Assembly: GCF_008634025.1 (NCBI RefSeq) | Contig: NZ_PDCM01000001.1 | Coordinates: 1,664,001 to 1,728,000, forward strand | Direction of reading: 5' to 3' | Source of the DNA: Streptomyces albofaciens JCM 4342 | GTDB lineage: Bacteria > Actinomycetota > Actinomycetes > Streptomycetales > Streptomycetaceae | Length of the DNA: 64,000 nt | Part shown: piece by piece, positions 54,351 through 62,569 of the stretch | Layout of the letters: each line of letters starts with the position of its first letter | Numbering within the stretch: position 1 is the stretch's first letter | Made by a program: the position numbers and the translations under genes | Notes under the pieces: generated by a model | Databases searched by the model: none | What the model saw: only the letters and a program-made list of their open reading frames with translations | What the model was told of the DNA's origin: nothing

Positions 54351-55763
54351 TCAGCCGCGCACCCGCCGCGCCCGCAGCTCCCGTACGCCCGCGACCGCCA
54401 GCACCACGCCGGTCGCGGCGGCCGACCACAGCAGCTGCGGCCGCGCCCCGTCGTCGGTGAGCATCAGCACCAGCACCGCCACCATGGCCGCCAGCGCCGT
54501 CCAGGTCAGATACGGGAACGCCCACATCCGCAGGGTCAGCTTCTCCGGCGCCGTGCGCTCGATCTGCCGCCGCAGCCGCAGCTGCGACACCGCGATCAGG
54601 CCCCAGACGAACAACAGCACCGCGCCGACCGCGTTGAGCATGTAGAGGAAGACGGTGTCCGGCCACAGCAGATTCAGCAGTACGGAGACGAAGCCGAACG
54701 CCACCGACGACAGCACCGCCCGGCGCGGCACCCCGCCCGCCGTCACCTTCAGCAGCGAACGCGGCGCCTCGCCCCGCTCGGCCAGCGAGAAGACCATCCG
54801 CGAGGAGCCGTACAGGTTGGCGTTGAGCGCCGACAGCAGCGCCACGAACACCACCACGTTCATGATCTGGCCCGCGCCCGGCACGCCGATGCTGTCCAGC
54901 ACCGCCACGTACGGGCTCTTGCCCGGCTGCATCGACGACCAGGGCAGCAGGGTCACCACGACCAGCATCGAGCCCACATAGAAGAAGAGGATGCGCCACA
55001 CCGCGCTGCGCACCGCGCGCGCCACGTTGCGCGCCGGGTCGTCGGACTCGGCCGCCGCGATGGTGACGACCTCCAGGCCGCCGAACGCGAAGGCGACGGC
55101 GAGCACGCCGGAGACCACGCCCTGCCAGCCGTTGGGCAGGAAGCCGCCCTGACCGGTGAGGTTGGTCAGCCCGACCGGGTCGGTGTCCGGCAGCACACCG
55201 AAGATCGCGAGCAGGCTGAGCGCCAGGAACAGCACGATCGCGGCGACCTTCAGCGTCGCGAACCAGAACTCGAACTCGCCGAAGCTCTTGACCGCCGTGA
55301 GGTTGGCGGCCGTGAACACCAGCATGAAGATCAGCACCCAGCCCCACTGCGGGACCGCGGGCACCCATCCGTTGGCGATCTGCGCCGCGCCGGTGGCCTC
55401 CACCGCCAGCACCACCACCAGCAGGAACCAGTACAGCCACCCCACGCTGAAGCCCGCCCAGCGGCCGAGCGCGCGCTCCGCGTGCACCGAGAAGGCGCCG
55501 GAAGCGGGCATCGCCGAGGACATCTCGCCCAGCATCCGCATGATCAGCATGGCCAGCGCGCCCGCGATCAGATACGACAGCACGATGCCGGGCCCGGCCA
55601 CCGCGATGCCGGCGCCGGAGCCCACGAACAGGCCCGCGCCGATCACCCCGCCCAGCCCGAGCATGGTCAGATGGCGCTGTTTGAGCCCGGCGGACAGCGG
55701 TTCGCGCTCCCCGGCCCCATCGCTGAGCGGCGGCGTTCCGGCGGCGGTCGGTGCGTCGTGCAT
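54351..55763 (-). CDS. Amino-acid permease (APC superfamily), copy 2
   Basis: A 470-residue importer paralogous to copies 1 and 3, with LKQRHLTMLGLGGVIGAGLF at helix 1, FGEFEFWFATLKVAAIVLF at helix 6 and the conserved AAAESDDPARNVARAVRS loop. ATG at 55763 taken; a GTG 39 nt upstream is possible. Loops differ from copy 1 near helices 3 and 8, so substrate preference may differ. Upstream region has GTGATGAGCATCAC (55881-55894). Confidence 0.9.
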   Translation of the reverse strand: MHDAPTAAGTPPLSDGAGEREPLSAGLKQRHLTMLGLGGVIGAGLFVGSGAGIAVAGPGIVLSYLIAGALAMLIMRMLGEMSSAMPASGAFSVHAERALGRWAGFSVGWLYWFLLVVVLAVEATGAAQIANGWVPAVPQWGWVLIFMLVFTAANLTAVKSFGEFEFWFATLKVAAIVLFLALSLLAIFGVLPDTDPVGLTNLTGQGGFLPNGWQGVVSGVLAVAFAFGGLEVVTIAAAESDDPARNVARAVRSAVWRILFFYVGSMLVVVTLLPWSSMQPGKSPYVAVLDSIGVPGAGQIMNVVVFVALLSALNANLYGSSRMVFSLAERGEAPRSLLKVTAGGVPRRAVLSSVAFGFVSVLLNLLWPDTVFLYMLNAVGAVLLFVWGLIAVSQLRLRRQIERTAPEKLTLRMWAFPYLTWTALAAMVAVLVLMLTDDGARPQLLWSAAATGVVLAVAGVRELRARRVRG

Positions 55764-56074
55764 GGGCTCGTACTCTCGCAAAAGGTCTTTGGGGAACTCC
55801 ACAGGGCCCCGCGTCGTTCCCCCAGTTTCCCCGCCCGTCGCGCGCTACCACAAAATGCGCGCCCGTCCGCGGCGTCTTCCGTGATGAGCATCACGTGACC
55901 TGCGAAGACCGCCGACGGGCCGGCACCGGCCGGGGCCCGGCGCGTTGTTCGGAACTCTCCAAGGAGACCATTGCGCCTTTGTCGCCGCCACACGATGATC
56001 GGCCGTGGGGCGCTGGACTAACGTCAACGCGTCCCCAGACTGTCCCCGCACGACCTCACACCCGCGGAGTCCCG
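55764..56074. other. Divergent intergenic region, permease copy 2 and bioY
   Basis: A 311-bp gap with promoters in both directions. It contains the inverted repeat GTGATGAGCATCAC (55881-55894) overlapping CACGTGACC (55892-55900); the latter 9-mer also occurs upstream of permease copy 1 (54267-54275). No gene is supported. Confidence 0.5.
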
Positions 56075-56674
56075 ATGAGCACTGCCGACGCAACCACCAG
56101 GCCCGGTGCGGTCCTCGCCGATCTGCTGCCCGCAGCCGGCGCCACCCGCGCCCGTGTCCGCGACGCCGCGCTGATCGCCGGCGGCGCCGCGCTCACCGGC
56201 ATCGCCGCGCAGATCGCCGTCCCGGTCCCCGGCTCCCCGGTCCCGGTCACCGGCCAGACCTTCGCCGCGCTGCTCGTGGGCGCCTCGCTCGGCGCCGGCC
56301 GCGGCTTCGCGTCGCTCGGCCTGTACGCGCTGCTCGGCATGGCGGGCCTGCCCTGGTTCGCGAACGGCGCCTCCGGCGCCGGCGGCGCGACCTTCGGGTA
56401 CGTCCTCGGCATGCTCCTCGCCGCCACCGCGGTCGGTGCGCTGGCCCGCCGCGGCGGCGACCGCGGCCCGCTGCGCACGGCCGGCACGATGGCCGTCGGC
56501 ACCGCCCTGATCTACGCGGTCGGCGTGCCCTTCCTCGCGCTGAGCACCGGCATGCCGTTCGGCCAGGCGGTCGCGGCCGGCCTCGTGCCGTTCCTGATCG
56601 GCGACGCCCTCAAGGCCGCGCTGGCGATGGGCGCGCTGCCCACCGCGTGGAAGCTGCTCGGCCGCCGCGGCTGA
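56075..56674 (+). CDS. bioY: Biotin transporter substrate-binding component BioY
   Basis: A 199-residue membrane protein, the S component of an ECF-type biotin importer. ATG at 56075 with GGAG 7 nt upstream. Six hydrophobic helices are visible after a 25-residue tail; VPVPGSPVPVTGQTFAALL and the SLGLYALLGMAGLPWFANG segment are diagnostic for BioY. No bioM/bioN (ATPase and T component) gene is adjacent, so it uses a shared energising module or works alone, as some BioY proteins do. Confidence 0.93.
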   Translation: MSTADATTRPGAVLADLLPAAGATRARVRDAALIAGGAALTGIAAQIAVPVPGSPVPVTGQTFAALLVGASLGAGRGFASLGLYALLGMAGLPWFANGASGAGGATFGYVLGMLLAATAVGALARRGGDRGPLRTAGTMAVGTALIYAVGVPFLALSTGMPFGQAVAAGLVPFLIGDALKAALAMGALPTAWKLLGRRG

Positions 56675-56699
56675 CCCCCCGCGCCCCGCACCGCACGGA

Positions 56700-56742
56700 C
56701 CGGGCCCCGCACCACCACCTCGCGTGGCGGCGCGGGGCCCGG
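56700..56742. terminator. Terminator between bioY and the LPxTG gene
   Basis: An 11-bp perfect stem (CCGGGCCCCGC against GCGGGGCCCGG) with a 21-nt loop that itself can form a CCAC/GTGG stem, between convergent genes. Confidence 0.75.
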
Positions 56743-56779
56743 CCGGGTTCCGGGTCCGTACGGGCCCTGCGGCCCGTGC

Positions 56780-57535
56780 TCACCTGCGGCTCTGCCGACG
56801 GGTGGTGATCCAGACCCCGGCCCCGCCGAGGGCCAGCAGCGCGGCGGCGGCGCCCGCCAGCGGCAGCACCGAAGGGGCGCCCGTCTGCGGCAGCCGCTCC
56901 CCGGGCGCCGCGGAGCCGGACTCCGACGGCGCCGGCGAGGTGGTCGACGAACCGGCCGGCACATTCGCCGTGTTCAGCATCAGCGGTGTGTCCGGCGCGT
57001 CCGACACCGGATTACGGGTGCCGAAATTCACCGGTCCCTGCTGCCACAGCACGGTTTCCGAGTTTCCCAGTGTCACCGGCAGACAGATCTGCCCCTGCTT
57101 TTTCAGATCGAAATGCGCGGTGACGTCGAACGTATGGCTCTTGCCGCTCGCCAGGGAACTGATCGCACACGAATACGCGCTGTTCGCCCCCTCCGGCAGC
57201 CGCGCCTCGGGCACCTTCGTGCAGCCGGTCACGTTCTTCACCGTCAGCCCCTGGAATCCGGCCACCGTGAGCCGGATCGCGCCGGTGTCCTTGCCGCCCT
57301 TGTTGGTGACCTTGGCGGTCAGCGTGGTCGCGCCGGTGGCGGTCTTCACCGATATCCGCTCCGGCAGCTCGGTGGTCACCCGGTAGCCGGCCGGCGCTGC
57401 GGAACCGGCCTTCCCGCCCGCGCTGCTGCCGGGCGTCGGATCGGCCGCCAGCGCCGCCGGACCGGCCGCCAGGGCCAGCCCCGCCGCGACCGCCGCCACC
57501 ATGCGCACACGATTTCCCGGTCGGGTCGTGTACAT
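56780..57535 (-). CDS. LPxTG-anchored cell-wall protein
   Basis: A 251-residue surface protein. Signal peptide at about residues 8-31 (VAAVAAGLALAAGPAALA). Residues 45-180 form a beta-rich domain of the DUF11/conserved-repeat kind (ISVKTATGATTLTAKVTNKG, HTFDVTAHFDL) with paired cysteines near VTGCTK and YSCAIS and one in QICLPV. A Ser/Pro spacer leads to the sorting signal LPQTG (215-219), a hydrophobic helix and TTRRQSRR. Sortase should link it to the peptidoglycan. Start ATG 57535 with GGGGGG upstream. Divergent from a membrane kinase gene, 82 bp between starts. Confidence 0.9.
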   Translation of the reverse strand: MYTTRPGNRVRMVAAVAAGLALAAGPAALAADPTPGSSAGGKAGSAAPAGYRVTTELPERISVKTATGATTLTAKVTNKGGKDTGAIRLTVAGFQGLTVKNVTGCTKVPEARLPEGANSAYSCAISSLASGKSHTFDVTAHFDLKKQGQICLPVTLGNSETVLWQQGPVNFGTRNPVSDAPDTPLMLNTANVPAGSSTTSPAPSESGSAAPGERLPQTGAPSVLPLAGAAAALLALGGAGVWITTRRQSRR

Positions 57536-57617
57536 TCTCGATCCCCCCTTTTCCGCATCCTCGGCCGAGGTATTTGATGGGTACCACAAGATTCCACGGG
57601 TGCTGTGGGGGCTGGGC

Positions 57618-59450
57618 ATGGTGGGGAATACGAGCGAGGCGGGTCCCGGCCGGCTGGCGGCCGGCCGTTACCGTCTGCTGGAATTGATCGGCCGCGGCGG
57701 AATGGGCCGGGTGTGGCGCGCCCGCGACGAAATCCTCGACCGGTGGGTCGCGGTCAAGGAAATACGGATCGACGAACGCGCCGGCGAGGAGAGCGTGGTG
57801 CAGCGCGAGCGCAGCCTGCGCGAGGCCCGCGCCACCGCCCGTATCGACCATCCCAACGTGGTGCGCGTGCACGACGTGGCCGAGGAGGGCGACCGGCTGT
57901 GGATCGTGATGCAGCTGGTCCAGGCCCGCTCCCTGGAACAGGTCCTCGCCCAGGACGGCCCGCTGTCCCCGGAAGCGGCGGCCCGGGTCGGCACCGGACT
58001 GGCCCGCGCGCTGCGCGAGGTGCACGCGGTGGGCGTACTGCACCGGGACATCAAGCCCGGCAACGTCCTGATCGACGACCGCGGCGCGGTGGTCCTCACC
58101 GACTTCGGCATCGCGGCCATGCAGGACGCCACCGCCCTCACCATGGCGGGCATGCTCATCGGCTCGCCGGACTACATGGCGCCCGAGCGGGTGGCGGGCC
58201 AGGAGCAGGGCCCGCCTTCCGACCTGTGGTCGCTGGGCGCCACCCTGTGCGCCGCGGTGGCGGGCCGGTCACCGTTCACCCGCGCCACCACCCTCGCCAC
58301 GCTGCACGCCGTACTGCACGAGGAGCCCGCGATCCCGCCCGCCGCGGGCCCGCTGCGCGAGGTGCTGGTCGCCCTGCTCGACAAGGCGCCCGAGGCGCGC
58401 CCCACCCTCACGGAGGTCGAGGCACGGCTGGAGCCGCTGGCACGGCAGGCCGCGGCGGCGGCCCCGACGGCGGCGATGAGCGCGGCCGGGACCGTGGACG
58501 TCCGTACGCCCACCGTGGCCGATCCGGCACCGGAGCGCATCGAGGTGGTGGAGGCCGGGGCCCTCCCGGCCGGGGCCTTCGCGACGCGTACACCGCCGGA
58601 GGGGAAGCGGGCGGGGGAGCGGGAGGCGGTGGAACCATCCGCAGCGGAGGCGCTGCCGGAAGCCGAGGTGCCGCCGGGGGCCGAGGTGCCGCCCGGAGCC
58701 CATATACGGCCTGAAGCGCAGGTACCCGAAGCGCAGATGCCCGAAGCGAAGGCGTCCGAAGCGCAGGTGCCCGAAGCCGCCCCCGCGCGGCCCCCCGCCA
58801 CGGAACCCTCACCCTTACCCGCAGCCCCACCGGCCCGCCCCCGCCGCAAGCGCCACGCGCTGCTCGCCGCCGGGGGCGTCGCCGTGTCGGCCGCCGCGGT
58901 CGTGGTGGTCGTCGTGCTGGCCCAGGGCGCGGACCCCGGCGGCACGGCCGGGGCCGGGGCGGGGTCCGGGCGTCCGACCACGGCCGGCGCGGGCACCGCG
59001 CCCACGACCGGCGGCCCGGCGGACACGGCCGGGTCCCGCCGTACGGAGAACGGGTTCAGCTGGATTCCGCCCGCCGGCTGGAACCGCACCGAGGAGTCGT
59101 CCAGCCACGTCACCTACAGCACGAAGGACGGCTCCACGCTCGTCTCCGCGCGCCAGGACCCGTCCTCCGGCGGCGATCTGCTGACCGTCTGGCAGCAGTA
59201 CGAGGCGCAGCAGCACGATGTGCCGGGCTACCGCAGGACGCGGCTGGAGCGCGCCACCTTCCAGGGGCACCCGGCCGTCGTGTGGGACTTCGCCTACCTC
59301 AGGGACGGCAAACCGGCGCACGGGCGGCAGCTCGGCTTCCGTACCGGGGACCGCACCTACCAGATCAACCTCTGGTACCTGGACTCCGCCGGGGCCGCCG
59401 CCCGGCGCGCCTACGACCGGGTCAAGGAGTCCTTCCGCACGTCGCCGTGA
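57618..59450 (+). CDS. Membrane Ser/Thr protein kinase with extracytoplasmic domain
   Basis: A 610-residue receptor-like kinase. Kinase domain residues 18-275: glycine loop LIGRGGMGRVWRARD, K47, catalytic HRDIKPGN (D144), DFG 162-164, GSPDYMAPE. A linker of about 130 residues includes an acidic repeat stretch (PEAEVPPGAEVPPGAHI, PEAQVPEAQMPEA; residues 347-388) and a basic RPRRKRH just before the single membrane helix (about 413-436). Outside are a Gly/Thr linker and a domain of about 150 residues opening NGFSWIPPAGW, present in other Streptomyces kinases, without PASTA repeats. I took ATG 57618; a GTG at 57600 is possible. Its 3' end overlaps a convergent permease gene by 40 nt. Confidence 0.92.
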   Translation: MVGNTSEAGPGRLAAGRYRLLELIGRGGMGRVWRARDEILDRWVAVKEIRIDERAGEESVVQRERSLREARATARIDHPNVVRVHDVAEEGDRLWIVMQLVQARSLEQVLAQDGPLSPEAAARVGTGLARALREVHAVGVLHRDIKPGNVLIDDRGAVVLTDFGIAAMQDATALTMAGMLIGSPDYMAPERVAGQEQGPPSDLWSLGATLCAAVAGRSPFTRATTLATLHAVLHEEPAIPPAAGPLREVLVALLDKAPEARPTLTEVEARLEPLARQAAAAAPTAAMSAAGTVDVRTPTVADPAPERIEVVEAGALPAGAFATRTPPEGKRAGEREAVEPSAAEALPEAEVPPGAEVPPGAHIRPEAQVPEAQMPEAKASEAQVPEAAPARPPATEPSPLPAAPPARPRRKRHALLAAGGVAVSAAAVVVVVVLAQGADPGGTAGAGAGSGRPTTAGAGTAPTTGGPADTAGSRRTENGFSWIPPAGWNRTEESSSHVTYSTKDGSTLVSARQDPSSGGDLLTVWQQYEAQQHDVPGYRRTRLERATFQGHPAVVWDFAYLRDGKPAHGRQLGFRTGDRTYQINLWYLDSAGAAARRAYDRVKESFRTSP

Positions 59451-60925
59451 CCGGCGGGCCCGCCGTCGCCGCCGTCCGCGGCGGCCTGTGCCGCGCCGCC
59501 CGCGGCCCGGCGCCGGCGGTCCAGCACCAGCCCCACGGCCAGCACGACCACGGCCGCGACCACCGAGAGCACCATCTGCTTGCGGCCGTCGGGGTTGTAG
59601 AACATGTAGCCGACGACGAACAGGATCAGCGCGATCGTCGCGTACGTCAGGTACGGGTAGAGCCACATCCGTACGGTCAGCCGCTCCGGCATGTCCCGCT
59701 CGATGACCTTGCGCATCCGCAGCTGCGAGAAGCAGATGACCAGCCAGACGAAGAGCGCCACCGCGCCGGAGGAGTTCAGCAGGAACTCGAAGACGGTGTC
59801 CTTCGAGGTGTAGCTGAAGATCGTCGCGACGAAGCCGAAGGCGACCGAGGCCCAGATGGCGGTCGCCGGGACGCCGCCCTTGTTCACCCGCGCGAAGGAC
59901 TTGGGCGCGTCGCCGCGCTCACCGAGCGAGAACGCCATCCGGGAGGCGGTGTAGAGGCCGGAGTTCAGGCAGGACAGCACGGCGGTGAGCACCACGACGT
60001 CCATGACGGTGCCGGCCGCCGGGATGTCCAGCGACTTCAGGACGGCCACGTACGGGCTCTTGTCGAGCGCCGGGTCGTCCCACGGCAGCAGCGTCACGAT
60101 CACCGTGATCGAGCCGATGTAGAAGAGCGCGATCCGCCAGATGACGCTGTTGACGGCCTTGCGGACGGCCTGTACCGGGTTGGGCGACTCGCTCGCGGCC
60201 AGCGTGACGATCTCGCTGCCCATGAAGGAGAAGACCACCAGCAGCATGCCGGAGAGGATCGCGCCCGGACCGTTCGGCAGGAACCCGCCGTGGCCGGTCA
60301 GGTTCGCCATGCCCACCGCGTGGTCGCCGGGCGGCAGCCCGAAGATCGCCAGCGCGCCGATCACGATGAACACCACGATCGCCACGACCTTGATCCCGGC
60401 GAACCAGAACTCGAACTCGCCGAACGACCCGACGGAGATCAGGTTGGTGCCGGTCAGCACGATCATCACCAGCAGCGCCCACGCCCACTGCGGGACGGCG
60501 GGGACCCAGCCGGTGAGGATCGAGGCGGCGGCGGTCGCCTCGACGGCCAGCACGACCGACCAGAAGAACCAGTACAGCCAGCCGATGGTGAAGCCCGCCC
60601 AGCGGCCCAGCGCCCGGTCCGCGTAGGCGGAGAAGGAGCCGGAGGTGGGGGAGGCGGCGGCCATCTCGCCCAGCATCCGCATCACCAGGACGACCAGCAG
60701 GCCGGTGAGCGCGTACGAGATCAGGATGCCGGGGCCGGCGGCCGCGATGCCCGCGCCGGAGCCCACGAACAGGCCCGCGCCGATCACACCGCCGATGGCG
60801 ATCATCGACAGATGGCGGTTCTTGAGACCTGCTTTGAGTCCGTCGGGAGACCGGTCTCCGCCGGGGCCGCCACCGGGATCCCCGGTCGCCCGGCCCGCGT
60901 TCATGGTCGGCGGGTGCGCGCCCAT
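59411..60925 (-). CDS. Amino-acid permease (APC superfamily), copy 3
   Basis: A 504-residue twelve-helix importer related to copies 1 and 2: LKNRHLSMIAIGGVIGAGLF at helix 1, FGEFEFWFAGIKVVAIVVF at helix 6 and LAASESPNPVQAVRKAVNS in the following loop. ATG at 60925 with GAAGGA 8 nt upstream. The last 13 codons are antisense to the end of the kinase gene. The charged C-terminal tail (VRKDSLTRS) is longer than in the other copies. Substrate unknown; spacing of copies suggests old duplication with later insertion of bioY and the kinase pair. Confidence 0.9.
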   Translation of the reverse strand: MGAHPPTMNAGRATGDPGGGPGGDRSPDGLKAGLKNRHLSMIAIGGVIGAGLFVGSGAGIAAAGPGILISYALTGLLVVLVMRMLGEMAAASPTSGSFSAYADRALGRWAGFTIGWLYWFFWSVVLAVEATAAASILTGWVPAVPQWAWALLVMIVLTGTNLISVGSFGEFEFWFAGIKVVAIVVFIVIGALAIFGLPPGDHAVGMANLTGHGGFLPNGPGAILSGMLLVVFSFMGSEIVTLAASESPNPVQAVRKAVNSVIWRIALFYIGSITVIVTLLPWDDPALDKSPYVAVLKSLDIPAAGTVMDVVVLTAVLSCLNSGLYTASRMAFSLGERGDAPKSFARVNKGGVPATAIWASVAFGFVATIFSYTSKDTVFEFLLNSSGAVALFVWLVICFSQLRMRKVIERDMPERLTVRMWLYPYLTYATIALILFVVGYMFYNPDGRKQMVLSVVAAVVVLAVGLVLDRRRRAAGGAAQAAADGGDGGPAGHGDVRKDSLTRS

Positions 60926-61152
60926 GTGCACCGTCCTTCTGTGGTTCTCGGTGTCGAGTCCCCGCATTAGAACTTCGTCAACGGCCGCTTTGGAAGATCT
61001 GAATCCGGATCGTTGCGTGGATCTCATTTCCGCATGTCATCGCGTGTACATGGCATGTATGGCGGGCGGGGACCCGGAGGGCCGACGGGCCGAAGCCCCG
61101 GCGACGCCTACCCCGGGCCTGATCGGCCACACACTCGTGCAACACTCAGCAC

Positions 61153-61641
61153 ATGCGCGTGTATCTCGGCTCCGACCATGCCGGTTTCGAACTGAAGAAC
61201 CACCTCGTCGAGTGGCTCAAGGCCAACGGCCACGAGCCCGTGGACTGCGGCCCGCACATCTACGACGCCGTGGACGACTACCCGCCGTTCTGCCTGCGCG
61301 CCGCCGAGCGGACCGCGGCCGACCCGGAGAGCCTGGGCGTCGTGATCGGCGGCTCGGGCAACGGTGAGCAGATCGCCGCCAACAAGGTCAAGGGCGTCCG
61401 GGCGGTGCTGGCCTGGAGCGAGGAGACCGCCAAGCTGGGCCGCGAGCACAACAACGCCAACGTCATCTCGGTCGGCGGCCGGATGCACACCCAGGACGAG
61501 GCCACGAAGTTCATCGCGGCGTTCCTCGCCACGCCGTACTCGAACGAGGAGCGGCACACCCGCCGCATCGAGATGCTCTCCCGCTACGAGACCACCGGCG
61601 AGCTCCCGGAGATCCCGGCCCACCACCCGCAGCAGGGCTGA
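61153..61641 (+). CDS. rpiB: Ribose-5-phosphate isomerase B
   Basis: A 162-residue RpiB/LacAB-family isomerase interconverting ribose 5-phosphate and ribulose 5-phosphate in the pentose phosphate pathway. MRVYLGSDHAGFELKNHL is the family start; IGGSGNGEQIAANKVKGVRA carries the anion-hole region. The usual catalytic cysteine of RpiB in GSGxG(I/C) context is not present (GGSGNGEQ), as in actinobacterial members, where a glutamate acts as base. No ribosome site is obvious. The DNA glycosylase gene follows 88 bp later. Confidence 0.93.
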   Translation: MRVYLGSDHAGFELKNHLVEWLKANGHEPVDCGPHIYDAVDDYPPFCLRAAERTAADPESLGVVIGGSGNGEQIAANKVKGVRAVLAWSEETAKLGREHNNANVISVGGRMHTQDEATKFIAAFLATPYSNEERHTRRIEMLSRYETTGELPEIPAHHPQQG

Positions 61642-61729
61642 GCCCCGCCCGTCGTACCGCCCGCGCCGCCGCCGGCGCGGGCGGACGCCGTACGCACCCC
61701 GTCCCACCCCGCCGAGGAGGCACCGGCCC

Positions 61730-62539
61730 ATGCCCGAGGGGCACACGATCCACCGCCTCGCGCTGGACCACCGTGCGCGCTTCGAGGGCGCGCCGGTCCG
61801 GGCGAGCAGCCCCCAGGGCAAGTTCTCCGACAGCGCGGCGCTGATCGACGGCCGGGTCATGACCACCGCCGAGGCGCACGGCAAGCACCTCTTCCTCGGC
61901 TTCGGGCCCGCCGGGTGGGTCCACGTCCACCTCGGTCTCTTCGGCAAGCTGAACTTCGGTGACGCCCCCGCGCCGCCGCCCACCGACACCGTACGGCTGC
62001 GGCTGGCCGACGACGCGTCCTACGCGGACCTGCGCGGGCCCACCGCCTGCGCGCTGCTCACCGACGCCGAGAAGCAGGCGATACACGACCGGCTCGGCCC
62101 CGACCCGCTGCGTCCCGGGGACGACGGCGAGCGGGCCTGGGCGCGGATCTCGCGCAGCCGTACGTCGGTCGCCGCGCTGCTGATGGACCAGAAGGTGATC
62201 GCGGGCGTCGGCAACGTCTACCGCGCCGAAGTGCTCTTCCGGCACAACATCGACCCGTACCGTGCCGGGCGTGATCTGCTGCGGTCCGAATGGGACGCGA
62301 TCTGGGCGGATCTGGTCGCCCTGATGCGCGAAGGGGTGCGGCACAATCGCATCGACACCGTACGCGCCGAACACCTCCCCGAGGCCATGGGCCGTCCGCC
62401 GCGCGTCGACGACCACGGCGGCGAGGTCTACGTCTATCGCCGTGCCCGCCAGGAGTGCCACATCTGCCGCTCCGAGATCCGCACCGCGCCCCTGGCCAAC
62501 CGCAACCTCTTCTGGTGCCCCACCTGCCAGCCGAAGTGA
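61730..62539 (+). CDS. Fpg/Nei-family DNA glycosylase (endonuclease VIII-like)
   Basis: A 269-residue base-excision repair enzyme removing oxidised bases. It starts MPEGHTIHRLA: Pro2 is the catalytic amine and Glu3 the acid, and His5 instead of Leu/Val points to the actinobacterial Nei2 group rather than Fpg. KVIAGVGNVYRAEVLF is the helix-two-turn-helix, and the zinc finger is CHICRSEI with CPTCQPK. GAGGAGG lies 9 nt before the ATG. Probably cotranscribed with rpiB or from its own promoter in the 88-bp gap. Confidence 0.93.
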   Translation: MPEGHTIHRLALDHRARFEGAPVRASSPQGKFSDSAALIDGRVMTTAEAHGKHLFLGFGPAGWVHVHLGLFGKLNFGDAPAPPPTDTVRLRLADDASYADLRGPTACALLTDAEKQAIHDRLGPDPLRPGDDGERAWARISRSRTSVAALLMDQKVIAGVGNVYRAEVLFRHNIDPYRAGRDLLRSEWDAIWADLVALMREGVRHNRIDTVRAEHLPEAMGRPPRVDDHGGEVYVYRRARQECHICRSEIRTAPLANRNLFWCPTCQPK

Positions 62540-62541
62540 GG

Positions 62542-62555
62542 GCCCCGGCCGGGGC
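62542..62555. terminator. Weak hairpin between convergent glycosylase and acetyltransferase genes
   Basis: GCCCCGGCCGGGGC is a 14-bp perfect palindrome just after the glycosylase stop and 14 nt from the end of the opposing gene; short for a terminator but the only candidate in the 30-bp gap. Confidence 0.35.
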
Positions 62556-62569
62556 ACCCCGCGCGGTCC

